6,865 bases of DNA, taken from NCBI GenBank assembly GCA_947460275.1, contig CANHHZ010000107.1, forward strand, positions 1-6,865, written 5' to 3'. The position numbers and the translations under genes were made by a program. The stretch is from Sphingobacteriaceae bacterium. GTDB lineage: Bacteria > Bacteroidota > Bacteroidia > Sphingobacteriales > Sphingobacteriaceae. Every line of letters begins with the position of its first letter. Within the stretch, counting starts at the first letter, position 1. Positions 1 to 5,170 of the stretch are shown piece after piece. The notes under the pieces are model-generated. The model searched no databases, was not told the origin of the DNA, and saw only the letters and a program-made list of their open reading frames with translations.

Positions 1-71
1 TCGTTAACCTCGTTTCCGATTTTAATAATTTCTGAACCAATAAGCGTGTTTGCTAATGCTGATACCTTCAT
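1..71 (-). CDS. PLP-dependent aminotransferase (class I/II), N-terminal fragment
   Basis: Reading the minus strand from the ATG at 71 gives 23 codons beginning MKVSALANTLIGSEIIKIGN before the window ends. This opening (KVSALANxLIGSEIxKI) matches, from memory, the N-terminus of a class I/II aminotransferase common in Bacteroidota. The PLP-binding domain and catalytic lysine lie outside the window, so the reaction cannot be assigned. The gene follows argH on the same strand after a 117-bp gap containing a possible promoter of its own, so it need not belong to the arg operon. The start was chosen because it is the first ATG after the argH stop that opens a family-like sequence. No clear Shine-Dalgarno sequence precedes it, as is usual in this phylum. 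Confidence 0.6.
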   Translation of the reverse strand, partial: MKVSALANTLIGSEIIKIGNEVN

Positions 72-103
72 TTTGATAATGTTTTTGCGTTATTAAGGAT
101 GCA

Positions 104-131
104 CAAAAATAGTGTTTTAAACTTACTTAAA
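104..131 (-). promoter_or_regulatory. Candidate Bacteroidota-type promoter for the aminotransferase gene
   Basis: On the minus strand TATTTTTG (104-111) fits the Bacteroidota -7 consensus TAnnTTTG exactly. TTTA at 128-131, 16 nt further upstream, is an imperfect -33 TTTG element at slightly short spacing. The -7 element ends about 32 nt before the ATG at 71. The -33 box is weak and such AT-rich octamers occur by chance, so confidence is low. Confidence 0.3.
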
Positions 132-139
132 TCCTGCCA

Positions 140-167
140 AGCCGCGGGATGAAGAATTATTGCGGCT
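140..167 (-). terminator. Hairpin downstream of argH, weak terminator candidate
   Basis: AGCCGC (140-145) and GCGGCT (162-167) form a 6-bp GC-rich stem around a 16-nt loop, about 22 nt after the argH stop on the transcribed strand. It lies where an operon terminator is expected, but no T-run follows it. The T7 run at about 178-184 lies before the hairpin instead. It could be a factor-assisted terminator, an mRNA 3'-end stabiliser or chance. Confidence 0.25.
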
Positions 168-188
168 CAATGACGCAAAAAAATTGTA

Positions 189-1520
189 TTACTTCACCAA
201 GTTTGTTAGGGCTTTGTTTGTTTTTTCGAACTTAAACTGCGCTAAAGTTTCTTCCATCATTGCCTGTATTTCTGCATTACATAAATTGCCAATGCTACCT
301 TCGTGGGTATGTTTTAAGTTTTTATTTGGCGCAAATGTTCCCTTTTCGATGGTTTCGCCAACCATTTTATACGCTTCCCTAAATGGCACGCCTTTTAAAG
401 CCAATTCATTTACCACGTCAACACTAAATAGATAATCGTACTTCTTATCGTTTAAAATATCTTCTTTGATGCTCATATTTTGCAACATAAAAGTGGTCAT
501 TTCTAAGCATTCGTTTAAAGAAGTAATGGCTGGAAAAAGGTTTTCTTTTAGCAATTGTAAATCTCTGTGGTAACCCGATGGCAAATTGGTTGTCATCATG
601 GCAATTTCATTTGGCAAAGCCTGAATTTTGTTGCAACGCGAACGAATCAACTCAAAAACATCAGGATTTTTTTTGTGCGGCATAATGCTCGAGCCCGTGG
701 TAAGTTGATCTGGAAAACTGATAAACCCAAAATTTTGGTTGATGAATAAACATACATCCATAGCCATTTTAGCCAAGGTTGCCGCTACCGAAGACATGGC
801 CTGCGCTAATATTCTTTCTGTTTTTCCGCGACCCATTTGAGCATAAACCACATTATAATTTAGCTTTTCGAAACCTAAAAGTTCCGTTGTTAAGGTTCGG
901 TTTAAAGGGAAAGAAGAGCCATAACCCGCGGCAGAACCTAAAGGATTTTTATTGCAAATTTTGTAGGCGGCCAGCATCAGTTCCATATCGTCTACCAAGC
1001 TTTCGGCGTAAGCGCCAAACCACAAACCAAACGACGAAGGCATAGCAATTTGCAAATGTGTATAGCCCGGCAGTAATTTATCTTTATGGGTATTGCTTAA
1101 AGTTATCAATTGAGCAAAAAGTGCCGAACTGTTTTCGACTATTTCTTGGATACAAGCTCTAAAATAAAGCTTTAAGTCAACTAAAACTTGGTCGTTGCGT
1201 GAGCGACCGCTGTGTATTTTTTTACCTGCATCGCCAATGCGTTGCGTTAATAGCCATTCTACTTGCGAGTGTACATCTTCAACAGCATCGTTTATGGTAA
1301 ACTGGCCCGCTTCAATTTCTTTGTAAATTACTTTTAAGGCAGTTGTTACTTCGGCAAGTTCGGCTTGCGTAAGTAAATTAATACTTGCCAGCATTTGTAC
1401 ATGAGCCAAAGAACCTAAAACATCAAACGCAGCCATTTGCAAATCCAACTCGCGATCTTTACCTACCGTAAATGCTTCAATACCTTTGTCTACCTCAATA
1501 TTTTTTTGCCAGATTTTCAT
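189..1520 (-). CDS. argH: Argininosuccinate lyase
   Basis: This 443-residue protein catalyses the last step of arginine synthesis in the cytoplasm, splitting argininosuccinate into arginine and fumarate. It belongs to the fumarase/aspartase superfamily and is normally a tetramer with active sites shared between subunits. Visible motifs are HSGRSRNDQ (103-111), GYTHLQ (152-157, with His155 as the expected catalytic-site histidine) and the family signature GSSIMPHKKNP (276-286), whose serine loop provides the catalytic Ser. The length is slightly below the roughly 460 typical of enterobacterial ArgH but is normal for Bacteroidota. It starts one nucleotide after the argE stop (TAA A ATG), so the two are almost certainly translationally coupled, and it is the last arg gene of the cluster. 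Identification is very secure. Confidence 0.97.
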   Translation of the reverse strand: MKIWQKNIEVDKGIEAFTVGKDRELDLQMAAFDVLGSLAHVQMLASINLLTQAELAEVTTALKVIYKEIEAGQFTINDAVEDVHSQVEWLLTQRIGDAGKKIHSGRSRNDQVLVDLKLYFRACIQEIVENSSALFAQLITLSNTHKDKLLPGYTHLQIAMPSSFGLWFGAYAESLVDDMELMLAAYKICNKNPLGSAAGYGSSFPLNRTLTTELLGFEKLNYNVVYAQMGRGKTERILAQAMSSVAATLAKMAMDVCLFINQNFGFISFPDQLTTGSSIMPHKKNPDVFELIRSRCNKIQALPNEIAMMTTNLPSGYHRDLQLLKENLFPAITSLNECLEMTTFMLQNMSIKEDILNDKKYDYLFSVDVVNELALKGVPFREAYKMVGETIEKGTFAPNKNLKHTHEGSIGNLCNAEIQAMMEETLAQFKFEKTNKALTNLVK

Positions 1521-1521
1521 T

Positions 1522-2589
1522 TTAATTAGTTAAGATAACTGGTTTTAGCATGGCAATGTAACCCGCCACGCCATCGGCTATTTCGTGTACATAAATAAAC
1601 TCATCCGCCATGTGCGAGCGCCCAGAAAAACCCGGACCAACTTTTACCGAAGGAATATCCAATAATGCTTGGTCTGATGTAGTTGGCGAGCCGTAAGTTG
1701 TTTTGCCCAAAGCTACGCCAGCTTGTACCAAAGGGTGGTTTTTATCAATAGAAGATGGTTTTAAGCGGATAGAACGAGGAGTAACATCGCATCCAACATT
1801 TGCTCTTATAATTTCCAAAACCTCTTCGTTGCTATAGGCGTCGGTTACACGAACATCAACCGTAAAAGTACAATTTGCTGGCACTACGTTATGCTGCGAA
1901 CCCGCATTAATTATGGTTACCGTCATTTTTAATGGGCCAAACACATCAGAAACCTTTGGAAACTGATAGGTTTTAAACCATTCTATATTTTTTAGTGCTT
2001 TATAAATTGCGTTTTCGCCCTCTTCTCTTGCCGCGTGACCAGCTTTGCCATGTGCCACACAATCAATTACCAAAAGTCCACGCTCGGCAATAGCCAAGTT
2101 CATTTCTGTGGGTTCGCCAACAATGCCAAATTCAAGTGGGCCTAAATCGGGTAAAACCAACTCCAGTCCGTCATTCCCCGAAATTTCTTCTTCCGCAGTT
2201 GCGGCCAAACAAATGTTGTATTTTAAATCGCTTTGCGGATAGAAATAAAGAAAGGTGCCAATTAACGAAACCAAACAGCCGCCAGCGTCGTTACTGCCCA
2301 AGCCAAATAATTTATCACCTTCTATAACCGCATCATAAGGATTGCGGGTGTACCCCGAGTTAGGTTTAACCGTATCGTGGTGCGAGTTTAACAGCAATGT
2401 TGGTTTATTGGCGTCAAAATATTGGTTGTAAGCCCAAACATTGTTTAATTTTCGGTGGGTTTTTACTCCTCTATCTTCTAAATATTTTGCAATTAAATCA
2501 GCTGTTTTATCTTCTTCCTTACTAAAGGATTGAATTTGAATAAGTTGTTGCAATAAGCCTAAGCTTTCTTTTTGTATCTGTTCAATCAT
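1522..2589 (-). CDS. argE: M20-family N-acylcitrulline deacylase (ArgE-type)
   Basis: This 355-residue protein is a di-zinc amidohydrolase of the M20/ArgE/DapE family. Metal and catalytic residues are visible in order: His70-x-Asp72 in NSHHDTV, the bridging Asp101 in SNDAGG, the Glu pair in ATAEEE (general base about Glu134, metal ligand about Glu135), Glu159 in VGEP and His326 in GRSH. The lid/dimerisation domain lies roughly at 175-285. Family resemblance alone does not separate ArgE from DapE. Position between argB and argH, and an ArgF' that makes acylcitrulline, indicate that the substrate is N-acetyl- or N-succinylcitrulline rather than acylornithine. Unlike its neighbours it follows a 312-bp spacer, and a palindromic repeat with an SD-like GGAGG ends right at its ATG. 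The start MIEQIQKES is the only sensible one. Confidence 0.9.
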   Translation of the reverse strand: MIEQIQKESLGLLQQLIQIQSFSKEEDKTADLIAKYLEDRGVKTHRKLNNVWAYNQYFDANKPTLLLNSHHDTVKPNSGYTRNPYDAVIEGDKLFGLGSNDAGGCLVSLIGTFLYFYPQSDLKYNICLAATAEEEISGNDGLELVLPDLGPLEFGIVGEPTEMNLAIAERGLLVIDCVAHGKAGHAAREEGENAIYKALKNIEWFKTYQFPKVSDVFGPLKMTVTIINAGSQHNVVPANCTFTVDVRVTDAYSNEEVLEIIRANVGCDVTPRSIRLKPSSIDKNHPLVQAGVALGKTTYGSPTTSDQALLDIPSVKVGPGFSGRSHMADEFIYVHEIADGVAGYIAMLKPVILTN

Positions 2590-2624
2590 AAGCCCCTCCC
2601 AACCCTCCCCAAAAGGGAGGGCTT
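2590..2624 (-). repeat. GC-rich palindromic repeat abutting the argE start codon
   Basis: In the transcript the 5' arm AAGCCCTCCC (2615-2624) can pair with either of two downstream copies of its complement. One is the inner GGGAGGG (2603-2609; 7 bp, 5-nt loop). The other is the outer GGGAGGGGCTT (2590-2600; 10 bp with one bulged G), which directly precedes the ATG. The outer copy contains GGAGG five nucleotides before ATG, an SD-like element that is uncommon in this phylum. The design (CTCCC arm, short loop, GGGAG arm, then a second G-rich arm) matches a second copy inside argB. From memory it resembles palindromic repeats common in Bacteroidota genomes. Confidence 0.65.
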
Positions 2625-2683
2625 TGTAAAGTTTCCTAATATGTTATGTTTTAATTAATCACTGTCTAGTTTCCGCTAGCCTG

Positions 2684-2718
2684 TTTTGCCTTCCAGCTTT
2701 AGCCTTTCAGCTTTCTTC
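2684..2718. repeat. Degenerate 7-bp repeat array, TTTCAGC type
   Basis: Five consecutive heptads on the plus strand fit TTyhAGC loosely, for example TTCCAGC, TTTAGCC and TTTCAGC. The 7-bp register is kept without gaps across 35 bp. The consensus differs from the AAC/GTT-type arrays elsewhere in the window. It encloses no gene. Confidence 0.5.
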
Positions 2719-2853
2719 GTACAAATTTCCGCTTCTTATGCCGAAATTAAATTCATTTTATTAATGATGAGCTAAATTACTGTGTAGAACTCCGTTTAGC
2801 TCAGCGGGTACACCCTTTTGGCGAAGTTACTTTATCTATTTCAAATTTTAGGT

Positions 2854-2880
2854 GTGTTTGATGCAATAATCATAAAACAC
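2854..2880 (-). other. Stem-loop downstream of argB
   Basis: GTGTTTGATG (2854-2863) and CATAAAACAC (2871-2880) form a 10-bp stem with one mismatch and a 7-nt loop, beginning 21 nt after the argB stop on the transcribed strand. It lacks a following T-run, so intrinsic termination is unlikely. An attenuating or mRNA-processing role separating argCDF'B from argEH is possible but unproven. Confidence 0.4.
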
Positions 2881-2901
2881 TTGAGCCTTAACTGGCATGA
2901 A

Positions 2902-3726
2902 CTAGTTTAACATTTTTGTGCCAAAACTGCCTTTTTCAAGCTGATTAAGCTCATCGGCTTTGCCTATATACACTGCGGATACTCCTTTTTTTATCGCTTC
3001 AAAAGCATTGTAAAGTTTAGGGATCATTCCGCCTGCAACAGTACCAGCAGCTTTTAAGGCATCAAATTCTTGCGTTCTAATTTCCCTTACCACGGTTGCG
3101 TCGTCATCCACATTTTTTAAAACTCCTTTTTTCTCAAAACAATAGACCAAACGCGTTTGATATAATGGAGACATGGCTACAGCCACAGCAGAGGCAATGG
3201 TATCGGCATTGGTATTTAAAAGCTGTGTCTCTCCATCATGTGTAATGGCACACAAAACAGGTGTTAAACCAGCATTAAGTAAGTTTTGTAGCGTAGCTGA
3301 TGCTACTGAACTTTCGTCTAAATCGCCAACAAAGCCATAATCAATCTCTTCACCCTCTAAATCTCCCCCTGCTGGGGAGACTTTTGTTACAGGTCTTTTT
3401 TGAGCTTTGATAATGTTTCCATCAGCGCCGGTTAAGCCTATGGCATTGCAGCCTTTGGCCTGCAACTGCGCCACCAAATTTTTGTTGATTAAACCCGCAT
3501 AAACCATGGTTACCACTCTTAAAGTTTCCACATCAGTAATCCTACGGCCTTCAACCATTTTTGTTTCGATTCCTAAAGTATGACCTATATCTGTAGCAAT
3601 TTTACCGCCACCATGCACTAAAATTTTGTGGCCAGGCAATGCCGTAAAATCTAACAGAAACTGACGTAAGTTTGCCGAATTGTCAATTACGTTGCCTCCT
3701 ATTTTGATGATGGTAAGTTGTTCCAT
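2902..3726 (-). CDS. argB: N-acylglutamate kinase with an in-frame palindrome-encoded insertion
   Basis: This 274-residue amino-acid-kinase-family protein phosphorylates the gamma-carboxylate of N-acetyl- or N-succinylglutamate, the second step of arginine synthesis. Visible motifs are KIGGNVID (8-15, phosphate-binding), HGGGK (38-42, glycine-rich loop), GLTGADG (97-103), NTNADT (171-176) and AGGMIPKL (231-238). Residues 114-127, between KRPV and IDYGFVGD, are encoded by a GC-rich palindromic repeat. From memory, relatives have only one or two residues there and total about 260, so this looks like an in-frame insertion in the loop before the conserved (D)xGFVG strand. The kinase motifs are otherwise intact, so activity is expected. 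The gene follows argF' after 32 bp containing a 7-bp repeat array. The substrate acyl group depends on the rest of the pathway (see ArgF'). Confidence 0.94.
   Translation of the reverse strand: MEQLTIIKIGGNVIDNSANLRQFLLDFTALPGHKILVHGGGKIATDIGHTLGIETKMVEGRRITDVETLRVVTMVYAGLINKNLVAQLQAKGCNAIGLTGADGNIIKAQKRPVTKVSPAGGDLEGEEIDYGFVGDLDESSVASATLQNLLNAGLTPVLCAITHDGETQLLNTNADTIASAVAVAMSPLYQTRLVYCFEKKGVLKNVDDDATVVREIRTQEFDALKAAGTVAGGMIPKLYNAFEAIKKGVSAVYIGKADELNQLEKGSFGTKMLN
3351..3388 (-). repeat. Palindromic repeat inserted in frame within argB
   Basis: TCTCCCC (3362-3368) and GGGGAGA (3374-3380) form a perfect 7-bp palindrome around a 5-nt loop. In the transcript it is followed by ATTTAGAGGG, the second G-rich arm. 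The arrangement parallels the repeat before argE and has the same orientation relative to transcription. It encodes roughly VSPAGGDLEGE of ArgB. The GC-rich, glycine-rich composition contrasts with the surrounding AT-richer coding sequence. The exact insertion borders cannot be set without a relative lacking it. Confidence 0.65.
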
Positions 3727-3727
3727 T

Positions 3728-3755
3728 TATGGGTTACGAGTTATGGGTTTCGAAC
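3728..3755. repeat. 7-bp repeat array in the argF'-argB spacer, without a gene
   Basis: On the plus strand ATGGGTT, ACGAGTT and ATGGGTT follow each other in register (3729-3749), then a degenerate TCGAAC. This is the same NNRRGTT consensus and orientation as the arrays downstream of both four-helix-bundle genes, but no such gene is present here. It fills most of the 32-bp spacer and ends at the argB start codon. Confidence 0.6.
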
Positions 3756-3758
3756 TGT

Positions 3759-4727
3759 TTACTTTATTTCTTCTAACATTGTTTTTAATACCGCTTGCAC
3801 TGCCCAAAGTCTATTTCCAGCCTCGTGGATGACCAACGAGTTTGGCCCATCTAAAAGCTCGGCCGATAACTCCAAATCTCTTCTTACTGGCAAGCAATGC
3901 ATTATTTTTGCATTGTTAGTAATTTTTAATTTTTCATTATCCATCATCCATCCTTCGGGATAAGTAAGCACCTTACCATACTCTTTGTAGCTGCTCCAGT
4001 TTTTTACATACACGTAATCTGCACCGCTCAACGCACTTTCTAAATTATACTCGATTTTTGCGCCGGGCGTATAATCTTCGCAAAGTTCATATCCTTCGGG
4101 CTGTGCAATGGTAAAATCGAGCATGTTTTCTTGCTGTGCCCTACACATCCACTCGGCAAAAGAATTGGGTACCGCTTGTGGCAATGCTTTTACATGTGGC
4201 GCCCAAGCCAAAACCACCTTAGGTTTAACGCCCTTTGACGACCAAGTTTCTTGAATGGTAATTAAATCGGCCAAGCTTTGCAAAGGATGGCGGGTTGCGC
4301 TTTCTAAACTTACTACGGGTACGGCACAATATTTTACAAACTTATTAAAGAAATCTTCATTGTAATCTTCTTCTCTGTTTGTTAATTTAGGAAAAGAACG
4401 AAGTCCTAAAATGTCACAATATTGCCCCATTACAGCCGCAGCCTCACGAATGTGCTCTACGGTAGTACCGTTCATCACTACACCGTCTTGCGTTTCTAAA
4501 GCCCAACCTTCTTTATCCATGTTCATCACCATTACGTTCATGCCTAAATTAAGTGCCGCTTTTTGGGTGCTTAATCGCGTTCGCAAACTAGGATTCATAA
4601 AGACCAAACCCAAGGTTTTGTTTTTACCTAAACTTTGAAAAGCATACGGATTTGCCTTTAATGCTAAAGCATCATCTATAAATTGCTTAATATTTTGTAC
4701 ATCGTGTACGGAAGAAAAAAGTTTCAT
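3759..4727 (-). CDS. argF': N-succinyl/N-acetylornithine carbamoyltransferase
   Basis: This 322-residue cytoplasmic transcarbamylase transfers a carbamoyl group from carbamoyl phosphate to N-acylornithine, giving N-acylcitrulline. Carbamoyl-phosphate motifs are SLRTR (47-51), HPLQ (147-150) and HCLPVRR (277-283). VPNSFAEW (186-193) and VKNWSSY (241-247) resemble the Bacteroides N-succinylornithine enzyme rather than classic ornithine transcarbamylase. The residue known to set acyl specificity (Glu92 in the Xanthomonas acetyl enzyme, Pro90 in the B. fragilis succinyl enzyme) aligns with Val90 in GTTVEHI. Published mutants of the Xanthomonas enzyme with Val at this site, as I recall them, behave as succinylornithine transcarbamylases, so a succinyl substrate is inferred. 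It starts 18 bp after the four-helix-bundle gene and is followed by argB. The family is certain; the acyl group is not. Confidence 0.93.
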   Translation of the reverse strand: MKLFSSVHDVQNIKQFIDDALALKANPYAFQSLGKNKTLGLVFMNPSLRTRLSTQKAALNLGMNVMVMNMDKEGWALETQDGVVMNGTTVEHIREAAAVMGQYCDILGLRSFPKLTNREEDYNEDFFNKFVKYCAVPVVSLESATRHPLQSLADLITIQETWSSKGVKPKVVLAWAPHVKALPQAVPNSFAEWMCRAQQENMLDFTIAQPEGYELCEDYTPGAKIEYNLESALSGADYVYVKNWSSYKEYGKVLTYPEGWMMDNEKLKITNNAKIMHCLPVRRDLELSAELLDGPNSLVIHEAGNRLWAVQAVLKTMLEEIK

Positions 4728-4732
4728 TTTAA

Positions 4733-4767
4733 TAGGGTTTGAGGTTTAAGGCATAGGGTTTAAGGTT
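4733..4767. repeat. 7-bp repeat array, downstream arm of element 1
   Basis: Five in-register heptads on the plus strand fit TARGGTT, including TAGGGTT twice, TGAGGTT and TAAGGTT, with one diverged TAAGGCA. The array encodes the C-terminal residues and stop of the four-helix-bundle protein and fills the spacer to the argF' start. Its central 12 bp (4747-4758) recur inverted at 5138-5149. Confidence 0.65.
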
Positions 4768-5154
4768 TTACCTGCTCCGCCACCTCTTAAAAATTTCAAA
4801 AAAGAAATTAGCATTGCTCTAACTTCGTTAATTGATTGGTTTACTTTTATATAATTTTCTTCTGTTATGTACTTCATCTCTAAAGCACATAAGCAACAAT
4901 AATCTATTTCATTTGTTGAGCCTAAGGCCGTGTCTAAAAAATGGGCAAAGTCTTTGTCAGTAAACCTTCCGCATCCTTCTACTATGTTTAAAGGAATAGA
5001 CAATGCTGCTCGTGTAAGCTGAGACGTTAATTCAAACTTTTCTTCTTTAGGAAATTTAATCGCAATATCCTTTTTTATGAACATGTTTAGTTCATGCGCC
5101 TTTTTCCAAACCTCAAGTTTTTTGTAGTCTCTCATCGCCCTATGCCTTATACCC
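4742..5154 (-). mobile_element. IVS-like element 1: four-helix-bundle gene between inverted repeats
   Basis: TAAGGCATAGGG (4747-4758) and CCCTATGCCTTA (5138-5149) are perfect 12-bp inverted repeats. After one mismatch three more pairs follow (4743-4745 with 5151-5153), then a possible G-U pair. They enclose about 380 bp holding one four-helix-bundle gene, whose start lies 2 bp inside the upstream arm and whose stop lies in the downstream arm. In the arg mRNA the arms could form a stem looping out the gene. This recalls 23S rRNA intervening sequences that encode the same family. Mobility is inference; no transposase or target-site duplication is evident. Confidence 0.45.
4746..5135 (-). CDS. 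Four helix bundle protein (S23/IVS family)
   Basis: This 129-residue protein belongs to the family encoded by 23S rRNA intervening sequences and related to the Avd accessory proteins of diversity-generating retroelements. Its biochemical role is not established. Diagnostic features are LEVWKKAH (7-14), FPKEE (28-32), TRAALSIPLNIVEGCGR (41-57) and ALGSTNEIDY (70-79), with helices expected across the length. The tail RGGGAGKTLNPMP is low-complexity and partly encoded by the 7-bp array. The start at 5135 (MRDYKK) was chosen over an upstream in-frame ATG at 5159, because the family begins at this residue and the longer version would overlap argD within its repeat-derived 3' end. It starts 4 bp after the argD stop and ends 18 bp before argF', so it is cotranscribed. 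No functional link to arginine synthesis is apparent. Confidence 0.88.
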   Translation of the reverse strand: MRDYKKLEVWKKAHELNMFIKKDIAIKFPKEEKFELTSQLTRAALSIPLNIVEGCGRFTDKDFAHFLDTALGSTNEIDYCCLCALEMKYITEENYIKVNQSINEVRAMLISFLKFLRGGGAGKTLNPMP

Positions 5155-5170
5155 TTCACCTTTTACCGCT
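5136..5170. repeat. 7-bp repeat array, upstream arm of element 1, overlapping the argD 3' end
   Basis: Five in-register heptads on the plus strand (such as TGCCTTA and TACCCTT) fit NRCCYTW, the reverse complement of the array at 4733-4767. It runs through the last codons and stop of argD and ends beside the start of the four-helix-bundle gene, so the ArgD tail VKGEGYKA is largely array-encoded. Confidence 0.6.

Larger units (their letters stand above)
2590..2901. other. 312-bp spacer between argB and argE
   Basis: No coding sequence is recognisable here on either strand. From the argB side the spacer holds a stem-loop (2854-2880), an AT-rich stretch with a short tRNA-like string that does not fold as a tRNA, an array of 7-bp repeats (2684-2718), and the palindromic repeat touching the argE ATG. 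I found no convincing TAnnTTTG promoter for argE on the minus strand, so argE-argH are probably transcribed from upstream. This is the only long gap among the arg genes. Confidence 0.6.

Noticed and set aside
160..1045. Plus-strand ORFs opposite argH (160-435, 567-749, 779-1045), and similar ones opposite argE, argF' and argD.
   Set aside because: They are antisense shadows of well-identified genes, with no recognisable domains and compositions expected from the reverse strand.
2790..2850. tRNA-like string: TTTAGCTCAGCGGGTA (2795-2810) resembles a tRNA D-arm, with TTCAAAT (2840-2846) at roughly T-loop distance.
   Set aside because: The acceptor, D and T stems do not pair, the spacing is about 3 nt short, and no anticodon arm is visible. 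At most it is a chance match or a decayed fragment.
2830..2870. Possible internal promoter for argE on the minus strand (TAAAATTTG near 2843-2851).
   Set aside because: It has three rather than two bases between TA and TTTG, and there is no TTTG at a suitable -33 distance.
4733..4767. Heptamer arrays considered as CRISPR repeats or direct-repeat operators.
   Set aside because: The units are 7 bp, tandem without spacers and degenerate. There is no adjacent cas gene, and the arrays are intergenic at several junctions.
4746..5159. Longer four-helix-bundle protein starting at 5159 (MKGIRHRAMRDY).
   Set aside because: The extra eight residues come from the heptamer array overlapping the argD end. 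Family members begin at the MRDYKKLEVW equivalent, so the start at 5135 was preferred.
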